Shown: positions 25,357 to 34,511 of the stretch, one piece after another
Position numbering within the stretch: the first letter of the stretch is position 1
How the letters are laid out: every line of letters starts with the position of its first letter
Assembly (NCBI RefSeq): GCF_024498075.1
Contig: NZ_JANHOF010000024.1
Coordinates: 1 to 64,000, forward strand
Length of the DNA: 64,000 bases
Origin: Paenibacillus mendelii
Lineage (GTDB): Bacteria; Bacillota; Bacilli; Paenibacillales; Paenibacillaceae
Direction of reading: 5' to 3'
Position numbers and translations under genes: made by a program
The notes under the pieces: model-generated
What the model was told of the DNA's origin: nothing
The model's database searches: none
Seen by the model: the letters and a program-made list of their open reading frames with translations, nothing else

Positions 25357-25902
25357 ATGAAATACAACATTCGAGGTCAACACATTCAGGTGACAGACGC
25401 AATGCGTGATTTTGTCGAAAAGAAGCTCACCCGCCTGGAAAAGTATTTTGAAGCGCCGATCACCTCCGAGTTTAATGTAACGATGTCTGTAACCAAAGGT
25501 AAACATGCTGTAGAGGTTACCATTCCGCTGCCCGGCTTAATGCTAAGAGCGGAAGAGAAGAGCGAGGACATGTACGCTTCCGTCGACCTTGTGGTGGACA
25601 AACTGGAGCGTCAGATCCGCAAACACAAGACGAGAGTCAACCGCAAAGTGCGTCAAGAGAGCGGGATCCGAACCCTCTTCAAGGATGATAGCGCCCCGGT
25701 ACGGGTGCTTGATGAAGAAGACGAGATGGAGCTTGTGCGGACGAAGCGCTTCACGATGAAACCAATGGATGTTGAGGAAGCGATACTCCAGATGAACATG
25801 GTGGGCCACTCCTTCTTCGTATTTGCCAATTCCAACACACGGGAAGTCAATGTGGTATATCGACGCAGTGACGGCAAATACGGGCTAATTGAACAAGAAT
25901 AA
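25357..25902 (+). CDS. hpf: Ribosome hibernation promoting factor, long form
   Basis: 181 aa. The N-terminal S30AE domain (MKYNIRGQHIQVTDAMRDFV) binds the small subunit at the mRNA/tRNA channel; the C-terminal domain (KPMDVEEAILQMNMVGHSFF, then VYRRSDGKYGLIE) dimerises so that 70S ribosomes pair into inactive 100S particles in stationary phase. Length and two-domain layout are those of the long form found in Firmicutes. It has its own promoter and a following hairpin. Confidence 0.95.
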   Translation: MKYNIRGQHIQVTDAMRDFVEKKLTRLEKYFEAPITSEFNVTMSVTKGKHAVEVTIPLPGLMLRAEEKSEDMYASVDLVVDKLERQIRKHKTRVNRKVRQESGIRTLFKDDSAPVRVLDEEDEMELVRTKRFTMKPMDVEEAILQMNMVGHSFFVFANSNTREVNVVYRRSDGKYGLIEQE

Positions 25903-25921
25903 CGATAACGATGAATATACC

Positions 25922-25955
25922 AGGGCGGCATTTCTTCCAAGAAGTGCTGCCCTTT
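25922..25955 (+). terminator. Probable terminator after hpf
   Basis: AGGGCGGCATTTCTT (25922-25936) pairs with AGAAGTGCTGCCCT (25940-25953) with one mismatch and a tiny loop, but only three T follow, so termination may be partial. Confidence 0.55.
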
Positions 25956-26049
25956 CCATATGCCCATAATGGGCCTGTCCACATTGCGATAAGTGCCGCA
26001 AACTGTTACAATTTATGCAAACAGGCTTTTGCAGCGAAAGGGGAAGACC

Positions 26050-28566
26050 ATGCTCGGACTTGTGAAAAAGATATTCGGAGACGCTAACGAACGGGAGATT
26101 AAGCGTCTGCTGCGCACCGTAGAGCAAATTAATGCGATGGAACCACAAATCTCGCAGCTTTCGGACGAGGGACTTCGGGCTAAGACGGAAGAATTCAAGT
26201 CCCGCATCGAGAAAGACGAGGATCTGATTACTCTGCTTCCAGAAGCGTTTGCTGTCGTCCGCGAAGCTTCCAAGCGGGTAATGGACAAGCGCCACTATGA
26301 CGTTCAATTAATTGGCGGCATGGTGCTCCACGAGGGTAAAATTGCGGAGATGAAAACAGGCGAAGGTAAGACGCTTGTTGCTACTCTATCCGTATATTTA
26401 AATGCCCTTCTAGGAAAAGGCGTTCATGTCGTGACGGTCAATGATTATTTGGCTATGCGCGACAGCCAGCAGATGGGAGTGCTGTACAACTTCCTCGGGC
26501 TGACCGTCGGCTGCAATATGAACGGATTAACGCACGGTCAGAAGCAGGAGGCATATGCCTGCGACATCACATATGGCACGAACAATGAGTTCGGGTTCGA
26601 TTATTTGCGCGACAACATGGTCCTGTATAAGGAACAGATGGTTCAACGTCCGCTTTATTATGCCATCATCGATGAAGTGGACTCTATTCTGGTAGACGAA
26701 GCGCGGACGCCGCTGATTATTTCCGGACAAGCTGCGAAATCGACGGAAATGTATTTTGCCGCTGACCGCTTTATCGGCCGTTTGAAGCATGAAGAGGATT
26801 ACACGGTCGACGTGAAGCTGCGCAGCGTTACGCTGACCGAAGCCGGCGTGGAGAAGACGGAGCGCGCGTTTGCCGTTGAGAATCTATTCGACCATGCGAA
26901 CGTAACGTTGAACCACCATATTCAACAAGCCTTGAAGGCGCATGTCATTATGAAGCGCGATGTCGATTATGTCGTACAAGAAGATGAAGTCGTCATCGTT
27001 GATGAATTTACGGGCCGTCTCATGGCAGGTCGCCGTTATAGCGATGGACTACACCAAGCTATTGAAGCGAAGGAACAAATTAAAGTTCAGAACGAGAGCA
27101 TGACGCTCGCGACCATTACGTTCCAGAACTACTTCCGTATGTACCGCAAGCTGTCCGGTATGACCGGTACGGCGAAGACGGAGGAAGAAGAATTCAAGAA
27201 AATTTACGGACTCGATGTCATTCAAGTACCGACAAACCGTCCGAACATACGTCAAGATACCGCGGATGTCGTGTACAAGACGCAGAATGGCAAGTTTACA
27301 GCGGTTGTGGAAGAGATCGTGGAGCGCCACAAGAAGAACCAGCCGGTTCTTGTCGGTACGGTATCCATCGAGAACTCCGAGAAGCTCTCCGACATGCTGA
27401 AGAAGCGCGGCGTTACACATAAGGTACTCAACGCTAAGTTTCATGCCGAAGAGGCGGAGATCGTCTCTCGCGCCGGACAGCCGGGAGCGGTAACGATTGC
27501 TACCAATATGGCGGGTCGCGGAACGGATATTTTGCTCGGCGATGGCGTTCCCGAGGTTGGCGGTCTTCATATTATGGGGACGGAACGGCATGAAAGCCGC
27601 CGGATCGATAATCAGCTGCGTGGTCGTGCGGGCCGTCAAGGTGACCCGGGATCGTCACAGTTTTATTTGTCGCTCGATGATGAGCTGATGAGAAGGTTCG
27701 GTTCCGAGAATATTATGGGCATGATGGAGCGTCTGGGCTTCGAAGAAGATCAGCCGATCGAGAGCAGGCTGATCTCCAGAGCGGTCGAATCTGCGCAGAA
27801 GCGGGTAGAAGGCAACAACTTCGATCTGAGAAAGATCGTCCTTCAGTATGATGACGTGATGAACCAGCAGCGCGAAATCATTTATAAGCAGCGTCGTGAG
27901 GTATTGTTCTCGGAGAACATTCGCGAGGTTGTTGTGGATATGATCAAGCCAGTTATCGAACGTACTGTTGAGGCGCATTGCCCGGATAGCGAAGTGCCGG
28001 AGAACTGGGAATATCAAGAGATCATCGATTATGCCCAAGGTACTTTCCTTCAGGAAGGCTCGCTTACAAGGGACGACCTATGGGGCAAAGAGAAGGATGA
28101 GATCGTTGAGTATCTGAACGACCGTCTGCTGACGCTGTATGATCAGCGAGAAGAAGAAATCGGCGCAGAAACGATGCGTGAATTTGAGAAGGTCGTCGTA
28201 CTCCGTGCGGTTGACAGCAAATGGATGGATCACATCGATGCCATGGATCAGCTTCGTCAAGGGATTCACCTTCGTGCCTACGGCGGTACGGATCCGCTGC
28301 GCGAATACCAATTCGAAGGCTTCGAGATGTTCAAGGAAATGATCGATAACATCCAAGAAGAAGTAACCAAATATATTATGAAAGCCCAAGTGGAGAGCAA
28401 CCTGGAGCGTCAGGAAGTGGCCAAGGGTCAGACAGAGTCCGGCGGCGGAAGCGGCGAACCGCAAACGAAGCGTCCCGTGAAGCGTGATGACCGTATCGGC
28501 CGCAACGATCCATGCCCATGCGGCAGCGGCAAGAAATTTAAACAGTGCCACGGCGCGGAGCAATAA
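26050..28566 (+). CDS. secA: SecA, preprotein translocase ATPase
   Basis: 838 aa motor that drives proteins through SecYEG at the membrane. Walker A is MKTGEGKTLVATLS, the DEVD motif sits in DEVDSILVDEARTPLIISG, NBD2 has TNMAGRGTDILLG, and the C-terminus has the zinc-binding CPCGSGKKFKQCHG used for SecB or lipid contact. ATG at 26050 is chosen because the family starts MLGLVKKIFGDANEREI and GAAAGGGGAAG precedes it; the frame is open further to 25993. prfB follows 53 bases later. Confidence 0.97.
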   Translation: MLGLVKKIFGDANEREIKRLLRTVEQINAMEPQISQLSDEGLRAKTEEFKSRIEKDEDLITLLPEAFAVVREASKRVMDKRHYDVQLIGGMVLHEGKIAEMKTGEGKTLVATLSVYLNALLGKGVHVVTVNDYLAMRDSQQMGVLYNFLGLTVGCNMNGLTHGQKQEAYACDITYGTNNEFGFDYLRDNMVLYKEQMVQRPLYYAIIDEVDSILVDEARTPLIISGQAAKSTEMYFAADRFIGRLKHEEDYTVDVKLRSVTLTEAGVEKTERAFAVENLFDHANVTLNHHIQQALKAHVIMKRDVDYVVQEDEVVIVDEFTGRLMAGRRYSDGLHQAIEAKEQIKVQNESMTLATITFQNYFRMYRKLSGMTGTAKTEEEEFKKIYGLDVIQVPTNRPNIRQDTADVVYKTQNGKFTAVVEEIVERHKKNQPVLVGTVSIENSEKLSDMLKKRGVTHKVLNAKFHAEEAEIVSRAGQPGAVTIATNMAGRGTDILLGDGVPEVGGLHIMGTERHESRRIDNQLRGRAGRQGDPGSSQFYLSLDDELMRRFGSENIMGMMERLGFEEDQPIESRLISRAVESAQKRVEGNNFDLRKIVLQYDDVMNQQREIIYKQRREVLFSENIREVVVDMIKPVIERTVEAHCPDSEVPENWEYQEIIDYAQGTFLQEGSLTRDDLWGKEKDEIVEYLNDRLLTLYDQREEEIGAETMREFEKVVVLRAVDSKWMDHIDAMDQLRQGIHLRAYGGTDPLREYQFEGFEMFKEMIDNIQEEVTKYIMKAQVESNLERQEVAKGQTESGGGSGEPQTKRPVKRDDRIGRNDPCPCGSGKKFKQCHGAEQ

Positions 28567-28619
28567 TTGCCCGCTGGCATACAGTAAGGTAAAGATGAAT
28601 GTTGAGGTGAAGCATTGCC

Positions 28620-29727
28620 ATGATAGACATAACGGTGAAGCAAGACCTGCGTGAGATGGCAAAGCGGCTCCAAGAGCTCAGGGGGTCTCTTTGACTTAGA
28701 TCTCAAGCAGGAACTGATTGAGAACTTTGAAGTGAAGATGACCGCTCCTGATTTCTGGGACGACAATGACCGTGCGCAAGGCGTAATTGCCGAGCTCAAC
28801 GCGGTCAAGTCGGTCGTTGAGCTGTACGAGCGCTTGAATGTAGAGCAGGACGACCTGCAGACGATGCTGGAGCTTGCAGAAGAAGAAGGCGACGAATCGC
28901 TGGAAGCCGATATCGCAGCCGGCGTGCAGGAGCTGGTCCGCAAAGTCAATGAATTCGAGCTGCAATTGCTGTTGAATCAGCCTTACGATAAGCTGAATGC
29001 CATTCTCGAGCTGCATCCTGGCGCGGGCGGCACGGAGTCGCAGGACTGGGCGCAGATGCTGTATCGGATGTATACGCGCTGGGCGGAGAAGAAGGGCTTT
29101 AAGGTCGAGCTGCTCGACTATCTCCCAGGGGACGAGGCGGGCATCAAGAGCGTTACGCTACTGGTGAAGGGGTATAACGCCTACGGCTACCTCAAGGCGG
29201 AGAAAGGGGTTCACCGTCTTGTGCGGATTTCGCCTTTCGACGCTTCTGGGCGCCGGCATACCTCGTTCGCTTCCTGCGACACTATGCCGGAGATTGCCGA
29301 TGATATCGAGATTGAGATCCGTTCAGAGGACCTGAAGGTCGATACGTACCGGGCAAGCGGCGCGGGCGGCCAGCATATCAATAAGACGGAATCCGCAATC
29401 CGGATTACGCACATCCCGTCAGGCATTGTCGTGTCCTGCCAGACGCAGCGTTCGCAAATCCAGAACCGCGAGAGTGCGATGACGATGCTCCGATCCAAGC
29501 TGTATGAGCGCAAGATCGAAGAGCAGCAGAAGCAGCTTGCGGAAATTCGCGGCGAGCAGTCAGATATCGCTTGGGGCAGTCAGATCCGTTCGTATGTGTT
29601 TCACCCGTACAGCATGGTCAAGGATCACCGCACAGCGGTGGAAACGGGCAATGTCGGCGCGGTGATGGACGGCGATCTGGATGCCTTTATCGACGGTTAT
29701 CTGCGCGGCCAAATCAAACAAGACTAG
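28620..29727 (+). CDS. prfB: Peptide chain release factor 2 (programmed +1 frameshift)
   Basis: Reads UAA and UGA stop codons and triggers release. The first 24 codons from ATG 28620 end at an in-frame TGA (28692-28694); the ribosome slips +1 at CTT (28689-28691) and continues from GAC at 28693, giving 368 aa. SPF in RISPFDASGRRH recognises the stop codon and GGQ in GAGGQHINKTESAIRI catalyses release. The layout with SD-like AGGGGG ahead of CTT-TGA is the standard autoregulatory frameshift, so this is not a pseudogene. GAGGTG before the ATG is the ribosome binding site. Confidence 0.97.
28680..28695 (+). promoter_or_regulatory. prfB programmed frameshift signal
   Basis: AGGGGG at 28680-28685 acts as an internal Shine-Dalgarno-like site three bases before the slippery CTT (28689-28691), followed by the TGA stop and C. 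Low RF2 lets the ribosome pause and slip +1, so RF2 controls its own synthesis. Confidence 0.95.
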
Positions 29728-29804
29728 GCGGTAAGGACGACGGTGTACCGATCGTGAAGGGTGCATGACATCGTTTCCGCTATTCATGCATAGGCGAGGG
29801 AAAG

Positions 29805-29839
29805 AGTTCCTACACTGATATGGTGTGGGAACTTTTTTT
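29805..29839 (+). terminator. Terminator of the secA-prfB unit
   Basis: AGTTCCTACAC (29805-29815) pairs with GTGTGGGAACT (29823-29833); the loop is seven bases and seven T follow. Confidence 0.9.
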
Positions 29840-29996
29840 ATTTTATAGCATGCATAGGGTTTGAAAAGGTGAATGTCGTTTAGGCTAAGGGGAGTAACGA
29901 ACTCCGCCGCTATGGAAAGCATGAGCATTTTCTTATCCCCGTTAGGGGAGATTGGTGGATGAATCGAGTCGGAATAGATCGGGAGGTTCGAAAACG

Positions 29997-31025
29997 ATGC
30001 AAAAAAGGCAGCTTCGGCAGCAGTACGCAGGAGATGAAGCAGCAGTGCGAGAGAAGCTGTCCCGTCTAACAGGGGAACGGTTCAGCGAGAGCGAGAATTC
30101 AGCATCACAGGAGGAGACGAGGCGGGGAATGTCAGGGGGTGATTTGCAGCCAGTGCGGAAACGGAAACGGCCGGATCATATCATGGCAAATCCTAAATTC
30201 GAAACGGTGACCAGCATACTGCTCCTGCTGATCGGTTCGTTCATTATTGCGGTCAGCTTCAATATATTCCTTGTTCCGCTCGGTATTGCTTCCGGCGGGG
30301 TATCGGGTCTATCCATCCTGGTGAAACGAATGACGGATATTCCCCCGGCATATACACAGTGGGCACTGAATGTGCCGCTTTTCCTTGTGGGGTGGTGGCT
30401 GCTGGGTAAACGGTTTGCGCTCAAGACGGCACTCGGCTCGTTCGTCCTGCCGTTTTTCGTCTTGCTGACCTCCCACTGGTCACCGCCAACAACGAATGCG
30501 CTGCTTGCTGCGATTTACGGCGGGATCGGCGTGGGGGTAGGTCTGGGCCTTGTGTTTCGCGGACGCGGATCTACAGGGGGGCTGGATCTTGCTGCGCAGC
30601 TGCTGCATCGTTACACGGGCATTCGGCTCGGGCTTGCGGTCGCCTGCTTTGATGGTCTCGTTATTGCTGCTGCAGGCATCCTTATCGCCCCTGAGAATGC
30701 GCTTTATGCGCTTATTGGCTTGTTCGCCACGAGCAAGACGATTGATTTTGTCCAGACGGGCTTGGCACTTTCGAAAGTGGCGTTTATCGTCTCGGATCGT
30801 CCGGATGATATCACGGAGGTCATCTTATCCGATTTGGATCGTGGATTGACGATGCTGGATGGGCGGGGCGGCTACACGAAGCAGCAGCGGACCATTCTCA
30901 TGGTTGTCGTCGGACGTGGTGAAGTATCCAAGCTGAAGCAGCTTGTGCGATCCGCAGATCCGCATGCTTTTGTCATCATTAGCGATACGGCGGAGGTGCT
31001 TGGAGAAGGTTTCAGCCTGCCTTAA
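29997..31025 (+). CDS. YitT family membrane protein with DUF2179 domain
   Basis: 342 aa integral membrane protein. Five hydrophobic segments run from about residue 63 (LLLLIGSFIIAVSFNIFLVP) to 240, then a soluble C-terminal DUF2179 domain (LTMLDGRGGYTKQQRTILMV). Function in the family is unknown; transport has been suggested. The start at 29997 has GGGAGG at 29981-29986. About 60 hydrophilic charged residues precede the first membrane segment, longer than in most relatives that I know; an ATG at 30183 would give the usual length but has no ribosome binding site. It is followed by the arginine operon. Confidence 0.82.
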   Translation: MQKRQLRQQYAGDEAAVREKLSRLTGERFSESENSASQEETRRGMSGGDLQPVRKRKRPDHIMANPKFETVTSILLLLIGSFIIAVSFNIFLVPLGIASGGVSGLSILVKRMTDIPPAYTQWALNVPLFLVGWWLLGKRFALKTALGSFVLPFFVLLTSHWSPPTTNALLAAIYGGIGVGVGLGLVFRGRGSTGGLDLAAQLLHRYTGIRLGLAVACFDGLVIAAAGILIAPENALYALIGLFATSKTIDFVQTGLALSKVAFIVSDRPDDITEVILSDLDRGLTMLDGRGGYTKQQRTILMVVVGRGEVSKLKQLVRSADPHAFVIISDTAEVLGEGFSLP

Positions 31026-31064
31026 ACGAGGGAAACCGGACGTGCGGATAGGGATATTTTTTCG

Positions 31065-31100
31065 TTGAATTAATATAAATTGAAATGTATAATAATACAT
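31065..31100 (+). promoter_or_regulatory. SigA promoter of the arg operon with an ArgR-like palindrome
   Basis: TTGAAT (31065-31070), a 17-base spacer, TATAAT (31088-31093). The -10 sits in the perfect inverted repeat ATGTATAATAATACAT (31085-31100), and TTGAATTAATATAAATT covers the -35. Both resemble the AT-rich ARG box of ArgR/AhrC, so arginine repression by blocking RNA polymerase is likely; the match to the consensus is partial. Confidence 0.62.
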
Positions 31101-31178
31101 AACACTAGCTATTTTCTCTGCTTCCCGGTTCGTGTAGAATGGATAGTTAGATAGTTCATGGATGGGAGAGAGACGGGT

Positions 31179-32228
31179 ATGAGTGAGAACGTGAAGGTAG
31201 CAATCATCGGGTCCACAGGATACGGCGGCGTAGAGCTTATTCGGCTGCTGGCCAGCCACCCGCAGGCGGTAGTGACCTCGGTCACCTCGTCGTCGAGCGC
31301 TGGCGCTCCGATTGCAGAGGGTTTCCCGCATCTGAGCGAAATTCGAACGGATATGCTGGATGACGTAGATCCTGCGTTGATTAAGAGCAAGGCGGATCTC
31401 GTATTTCTGGCAACGCCGGCAGGCGTTGCTGCGAAGCTGGTTCCCTCGCTGCTCGAAGCAGGGCTGAAGGTAATTGATATTTCCGGTGACTTCCGGTTGA
31501 AGTCGCGTGATTCATATGAGAAGTGGTATAAGAAAGAGGCTGCCGACCAGCATTACATCGATCAGGCGGAGTATGGGCTGTCCGAAGTGTATGGAGACCG
31601 CGTGCTGGGTAAGGATTTCATCTCCAATCCAGGCTGCTTCCCTACGGCAACGCTGCTGGGATTGGTTCCGGCCGTTCAGGCGGGATACATTGATCCGGCA
31701 ACCATAATTATCGATGCCAAATCGGGAGTATCCGGTGCAGGGCGCGGAGCAAGTCTCGGAACGCACTACTCGGAGCTGAATGAAAACTTCAAAGCCTATA
31801 AGGTGAATAAGCATCAGCATATTCCCGAGATCGAGCAAGTGTTGTCGGATGTCGCGGGCCGCCCGGTCATTACGACATTCACGACGCATTTGGTCCCTAT
31901 GACACGCGGGATCATGAGCACGATGTATGCCTCGATTCAAGGCGAACGTTCGCTGGAGGACTTCATTTCTTTATACAATAACTATTACGAAGGACGCCGC
32001 TTCGTCCGTATTCGCCAAGCGGGCTCGTGGCCGGCTACGAAGGAAGTATGGGGCTCGAACTACTGCGATATCGGCTTTTCCGTCGATGAACGTACGGGCC
32101 GAGTGACGATCGTGTCCGTCATTGACAACCTGGTCAAGGGTGCGGCGGGGCAGGCGATACAAAACTTGAATCTCATGATGGGATGGGACGAGACGCTGGG
32201 GCTTCAATTCGTTCCAGCGTATCCTTAA
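31179..32228 (+). CDS. argC: ArgC, N-acetyl-gamma-glutamyl-phosphate reductase
   Basis: 349 aa NADPH-dependent enzyme making N-acetylglutamate semialdehyde, third step of arginine synthesis. VAIIGSTGYGGVELIRLL is the nucleotide-binding loop and SNPGCFPTATLLGL carries the catalytic Cys. HQHIPEIEQ has the conserved His. ATG at 31179 is preferred, with GGGAGAG upstream; an in-frame ATG at 31158 has none. First gene of argCJBDFGH. Confidence 0.95.
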   Translation: MSENVKVAIIGSTGYGGVELIRLLASHPQAVVTSVTSSSSAGAPIAEGFPHLSEIRTDMLDDVDPALIKSKADLVFLATPAGVAAKLVPSLLEAGLKVIDISGDFRLKSRDSYEKWYKKEAADQHYIDQAEYGLSEVYGDRVLGKDFISNPGCFPTATLLGLVPAVQAGYIDPATIIIDAKSGVSGAGRGASLGTHYSELNENFKAYKVNKHQHIPEIEQVLSDVAGRPVITTFTTHLVPMTRGIMSTMYASIQGERSLEDFISLYNNYYEGRRFVRIRQAGSWPATKEVWGSNYCDIGFSVDERTGRVTIVSVIDNLVKGAAGQAIQNLNLMMGWDETLGLQFVPAYP

Positions 32229-32272
32229 GCCGCTGCTGGACAGCGTATAGCTCAATTAATGAAGGAGAAACG

Positions 32273-32281
32273 ATGCGATAA
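32273..32281 (+). other. Two-codon ORF (Met-Arg-stop) overlapping the argJ start
   Basis: ATG CGA TAA, with the Shine-Dalgarno site AAGGAG at 32262-32267 spaced five bases before it. The last A of TAA is the first base of the argJ ATG at 32281. argJ itself is 13 bases from that site, which is long for direct initiation. Real translation is not proven. Confidence 0.5.
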
Positions 32282-33519
32282 TGGGACAAGGCGTGAAATC
32301 ATCTTATACGGTTATGCCTGAAGGCTCGATTACAACCCCGAAGGGTTTTAAAGCGGGGGGCTTGCATTGCGGTTTGAAAAAGACGACGCGCCATGATCTC
32401 GGTGCGATTGTATGCGAAGTGCCGGCGACTGCTGCAGGCGTTTATACGATGAATGTATTCCAGGCAGCACCGATTAAAGTAACGAAAGAAAGCATTCAAG
32501 CAGGCGGTCTGCTGCGCGCTGTCATCGTGAACAGCGGCAATGCTAATGCATGTACAGGCAAGCAGGGCGAAGCCGACGCGTATGAGATGCGCGGGAAATT
32601 CGCGGATGCGATCGGGGTTCCGGCCGAGCAAGTTGCGGTTGCTTCCACAGGCGTGATCGGAGAATTGCTGAAGATGGACCGGGTATTGGGAGGCATCGAG
32701 GAGCTTCCTGCGAGACTGGCGGCAACCTATGAAGCAGGAGATGACTTCTGCCAGGCAATTCTGACGACGGACTTAACGAAGAAGGAAGTTTGCGTGTCCG
32801 TCATCATTGACGGCAAGGAAGTTCATATTGCCGGGGCATCCAAGGGTTCAGGTATGATTCACCCGAATATGGCGACGATGCTCGGATTCGTTACAACCGA
32901 TGCGGCTATCGGCGGCGAGGCGCTGCAGCAGCTGCTCCGTCAGGTAACCGACCTGACGTTTAATATGATTACAGTAGACGGCGATACGAGCACGAATGAC
33001 ATGCTTGTTGCTATGGCAAGCGGACTTGCGGGCAACAGCGAGCTGACGCAGGCACATCCCGATTGGGCTGCTTTCGCGGACGCTCTCCGGTATGTATGCG
33101 AAGTGCTGGCTAAGGCCATCGCCCGCGATGGCGAGGGTGCAACGAAGCTGGTTGAAGTTCAAGTGCGCGGAGCGGTATCCGATGATTCGGCGCAAGCCAT
33201 TGCGAAGACGGTTATTGGCTCGTCGCTCGTGAAATCCGCGGTATTCGGAGCGGACGCGAACTGGGGCCGGATCATTGCGGCCGTCGGCCGGGCAGGCCAG
33301 CCTGTTAACCCGGAGACCGTAGATATTCGGCTTGGCGACATCGTAACTTTAGAGCAATCGCGGCCGGTCGGATTCGATGAGGACGCCGCGCTGGAATATT
33401 TGAAGGGCGATACGGTCGTCATTCATGTCGATCTTCACGGCGGGGATGGGACCGCAACCGCATGGGGCTGCGATCTTACGTATGATTATGTGCGGATCAA
33501 CGCAGCTTATCGGACATAG
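32281..33519 (+). CDS. argJ: ArgJ, bifunctional ornithine acetyltransferase / N-acetylglutamate synthase
   Basis: 412 aa. It transfers acetyl from N-acetylornithine to glutamate (and can use acetyl-CoA), so the pathway cycles the acetyl group and needs no argA or argE. The proenzyme cuts itself before the Thr of HPNMATMLGFVTTDAA, and both segments are present. No in-frame start exists upstream, since a TGA is at 32260, and the ribosome binding site serves a two-codon ORF that overlaps the start. It is the second gene of the arg operon. Confidence 0.95.
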   Translation: MGQGVKSSYTVMPEGSITTPKGFKAGGLHCGLKKTTRHDLGAIVCEVPATAAGVYTMNVFQAAPIKVTKESIQAGGLLRAVIVNSGNANACTGKQGEADAYEMRGKFADAIGVPAEQVAVASTGVIGELLKMDRVLGGIEELPARLAATYEAGDDFCQAILTTDLTKKEVCVSVIIDGKEVHIAGASKGSGMIHPNMATMLGFVTTDAAIGGEALQQLLRQVTDLTFNMITVDGDTSTNDMLVAMASGLAGNSELTQAHPDWAAFADALRYVCEVLAKAIARDGEGATKLVEVQVRGAVSDDSAQAIAKTVIGSSLVKSAVFGADANWGRIIAAVGRAGQPVNPETVDIRLGDIVTLEQSRPVGFDEDAALEYLKGDTVVIHVDLHGGDGTATAWGCDLTYDYVRINAAYRT

Positions 33520-33667
33520 GCGGACGGGCGGCGAATGGTTCACCATGCCGTATTATGAATTTGCATGCTAATACAAGGATGTTATGGGCTATTAGCTGGG
33601 GGCAGCGGATATTAGTGCGCTCTTCTTAGGTTAAGCCATAATGGACTTTGAAAGGAACAGACGATAC

Positions 33668-34456
33668 ATGGATCAACGGTTTGTGATGAAATGCGGCGGC
33701 AGCACGCTAGCCGCACTGCCGGATTCGTTCTTTGCCGATTTGCGCGGTCTTCAGGAAAACGGCGTCAAGCCGGTCATCGTGCATGGCGGAGGCCCGGCAA
33801 TCTCCGAGACGCTTGCGAAGCTCGGCATCGAAAGCGAATTTGTAAACGGCCTGCGCAAGACCAGCGACGAGGTGCTGGACGTTGTAGAGATGGTCCTCGC
33901 GGGGCGTATCAACAAAGAAATCGTCAGGCGAATGCTGCAGAACGGTGCGAAGTCACTCGGTCTCTCAGGCGTTGATGGCCGTCTGATTACGGCGAAGCCG
34001 GTAGCGAATGCAAGTGAAGTCGGCTTTGTCGGCGATGTGACGGAGGTCAATGCAGCTGTTATCGAAGGCGTCATGGCGATGGGCTACATTCCCGTCATTG
34101 CCCCGATCGGTATCGACGAAGCGGGCCAGCGCTATAACATTAATGCGGACACGGCAGCAGGCGCGGTCGCATCCCATCTTGGGGTAGAGCGGATGATCGT
34201 GGTGACCGACGTGCCCGGGATCATGAAAACGGTGGACGGCGAGAAACGCGTACTGTCTTCCATCAGCGTTGCCGAGATTGAAGCCATGATTGCGAGCGGT
34301 GAAATCTACGGGGGCATGATTCCGAAGGTCCGCGCGGCCATTCAATGCATTCAAGGGGATGTTCGCGAAGTCGTTATCGTAAGTGGAGATGAGCCGAATG
34401 TATTGAGCAAGGCCATCGGCGACGGCGGTATTGGTACGAGGATTGTCCGGGATTAA
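33668..34456 (+). CDS. argB: ArgB, acetylglutamate kinase
   Basis: 262 aa amino-acid kinase fold, second step of arginine synthesis and usually the feedback point. FVMKCGGSTLAAL is the ATP-binding Lys/Gly loop, VIVHGGGPAISETL binds N-acetylglutamate, and NINADTAAGAVA is conserved. ATG at 33668 is used (GAAAGGAAC before it); the frame is open back to 33641. A 148-base gap after argJ holds no obvious terminator. Confidence 0.94.
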   Translation: MDQRFVMKCGGSTLAALPDSFFADLRGLQENGVKPVIVHGGGPAISETLAKLGIESEFVNGLRKTSDEVLDVVEMVLAGRINKEIVRRMLQNGAKSLGLSGVDGRLITAKPVANASEVGFVGDVTEVNAAVIEGVMAMGYIPVIAPIGIDEAGQRYNINADTAAGAVASHLGVERMIVVTDVPGIMKTVDGEKRVLSSISVAEIEAMIASGEIYGGMIPKVRAAIQCIQGDVREVVIVSGDEPNVLSKAIGDGGIGTRIVRD

Positions 34457-34511
34457 TTGATCCACTAAATAGTGTATATTGTTCAGCTATAATGAGAGAG
34501 GTGAACCGAAG

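Noticed and set aside
28620..28694. prfB as a broken gene because of an in-frame TGA
   Set aside because: AGGGGG three bases before CTT-TGA-C is the known programmed frameshift of RF2, and the downstream frame is complete.
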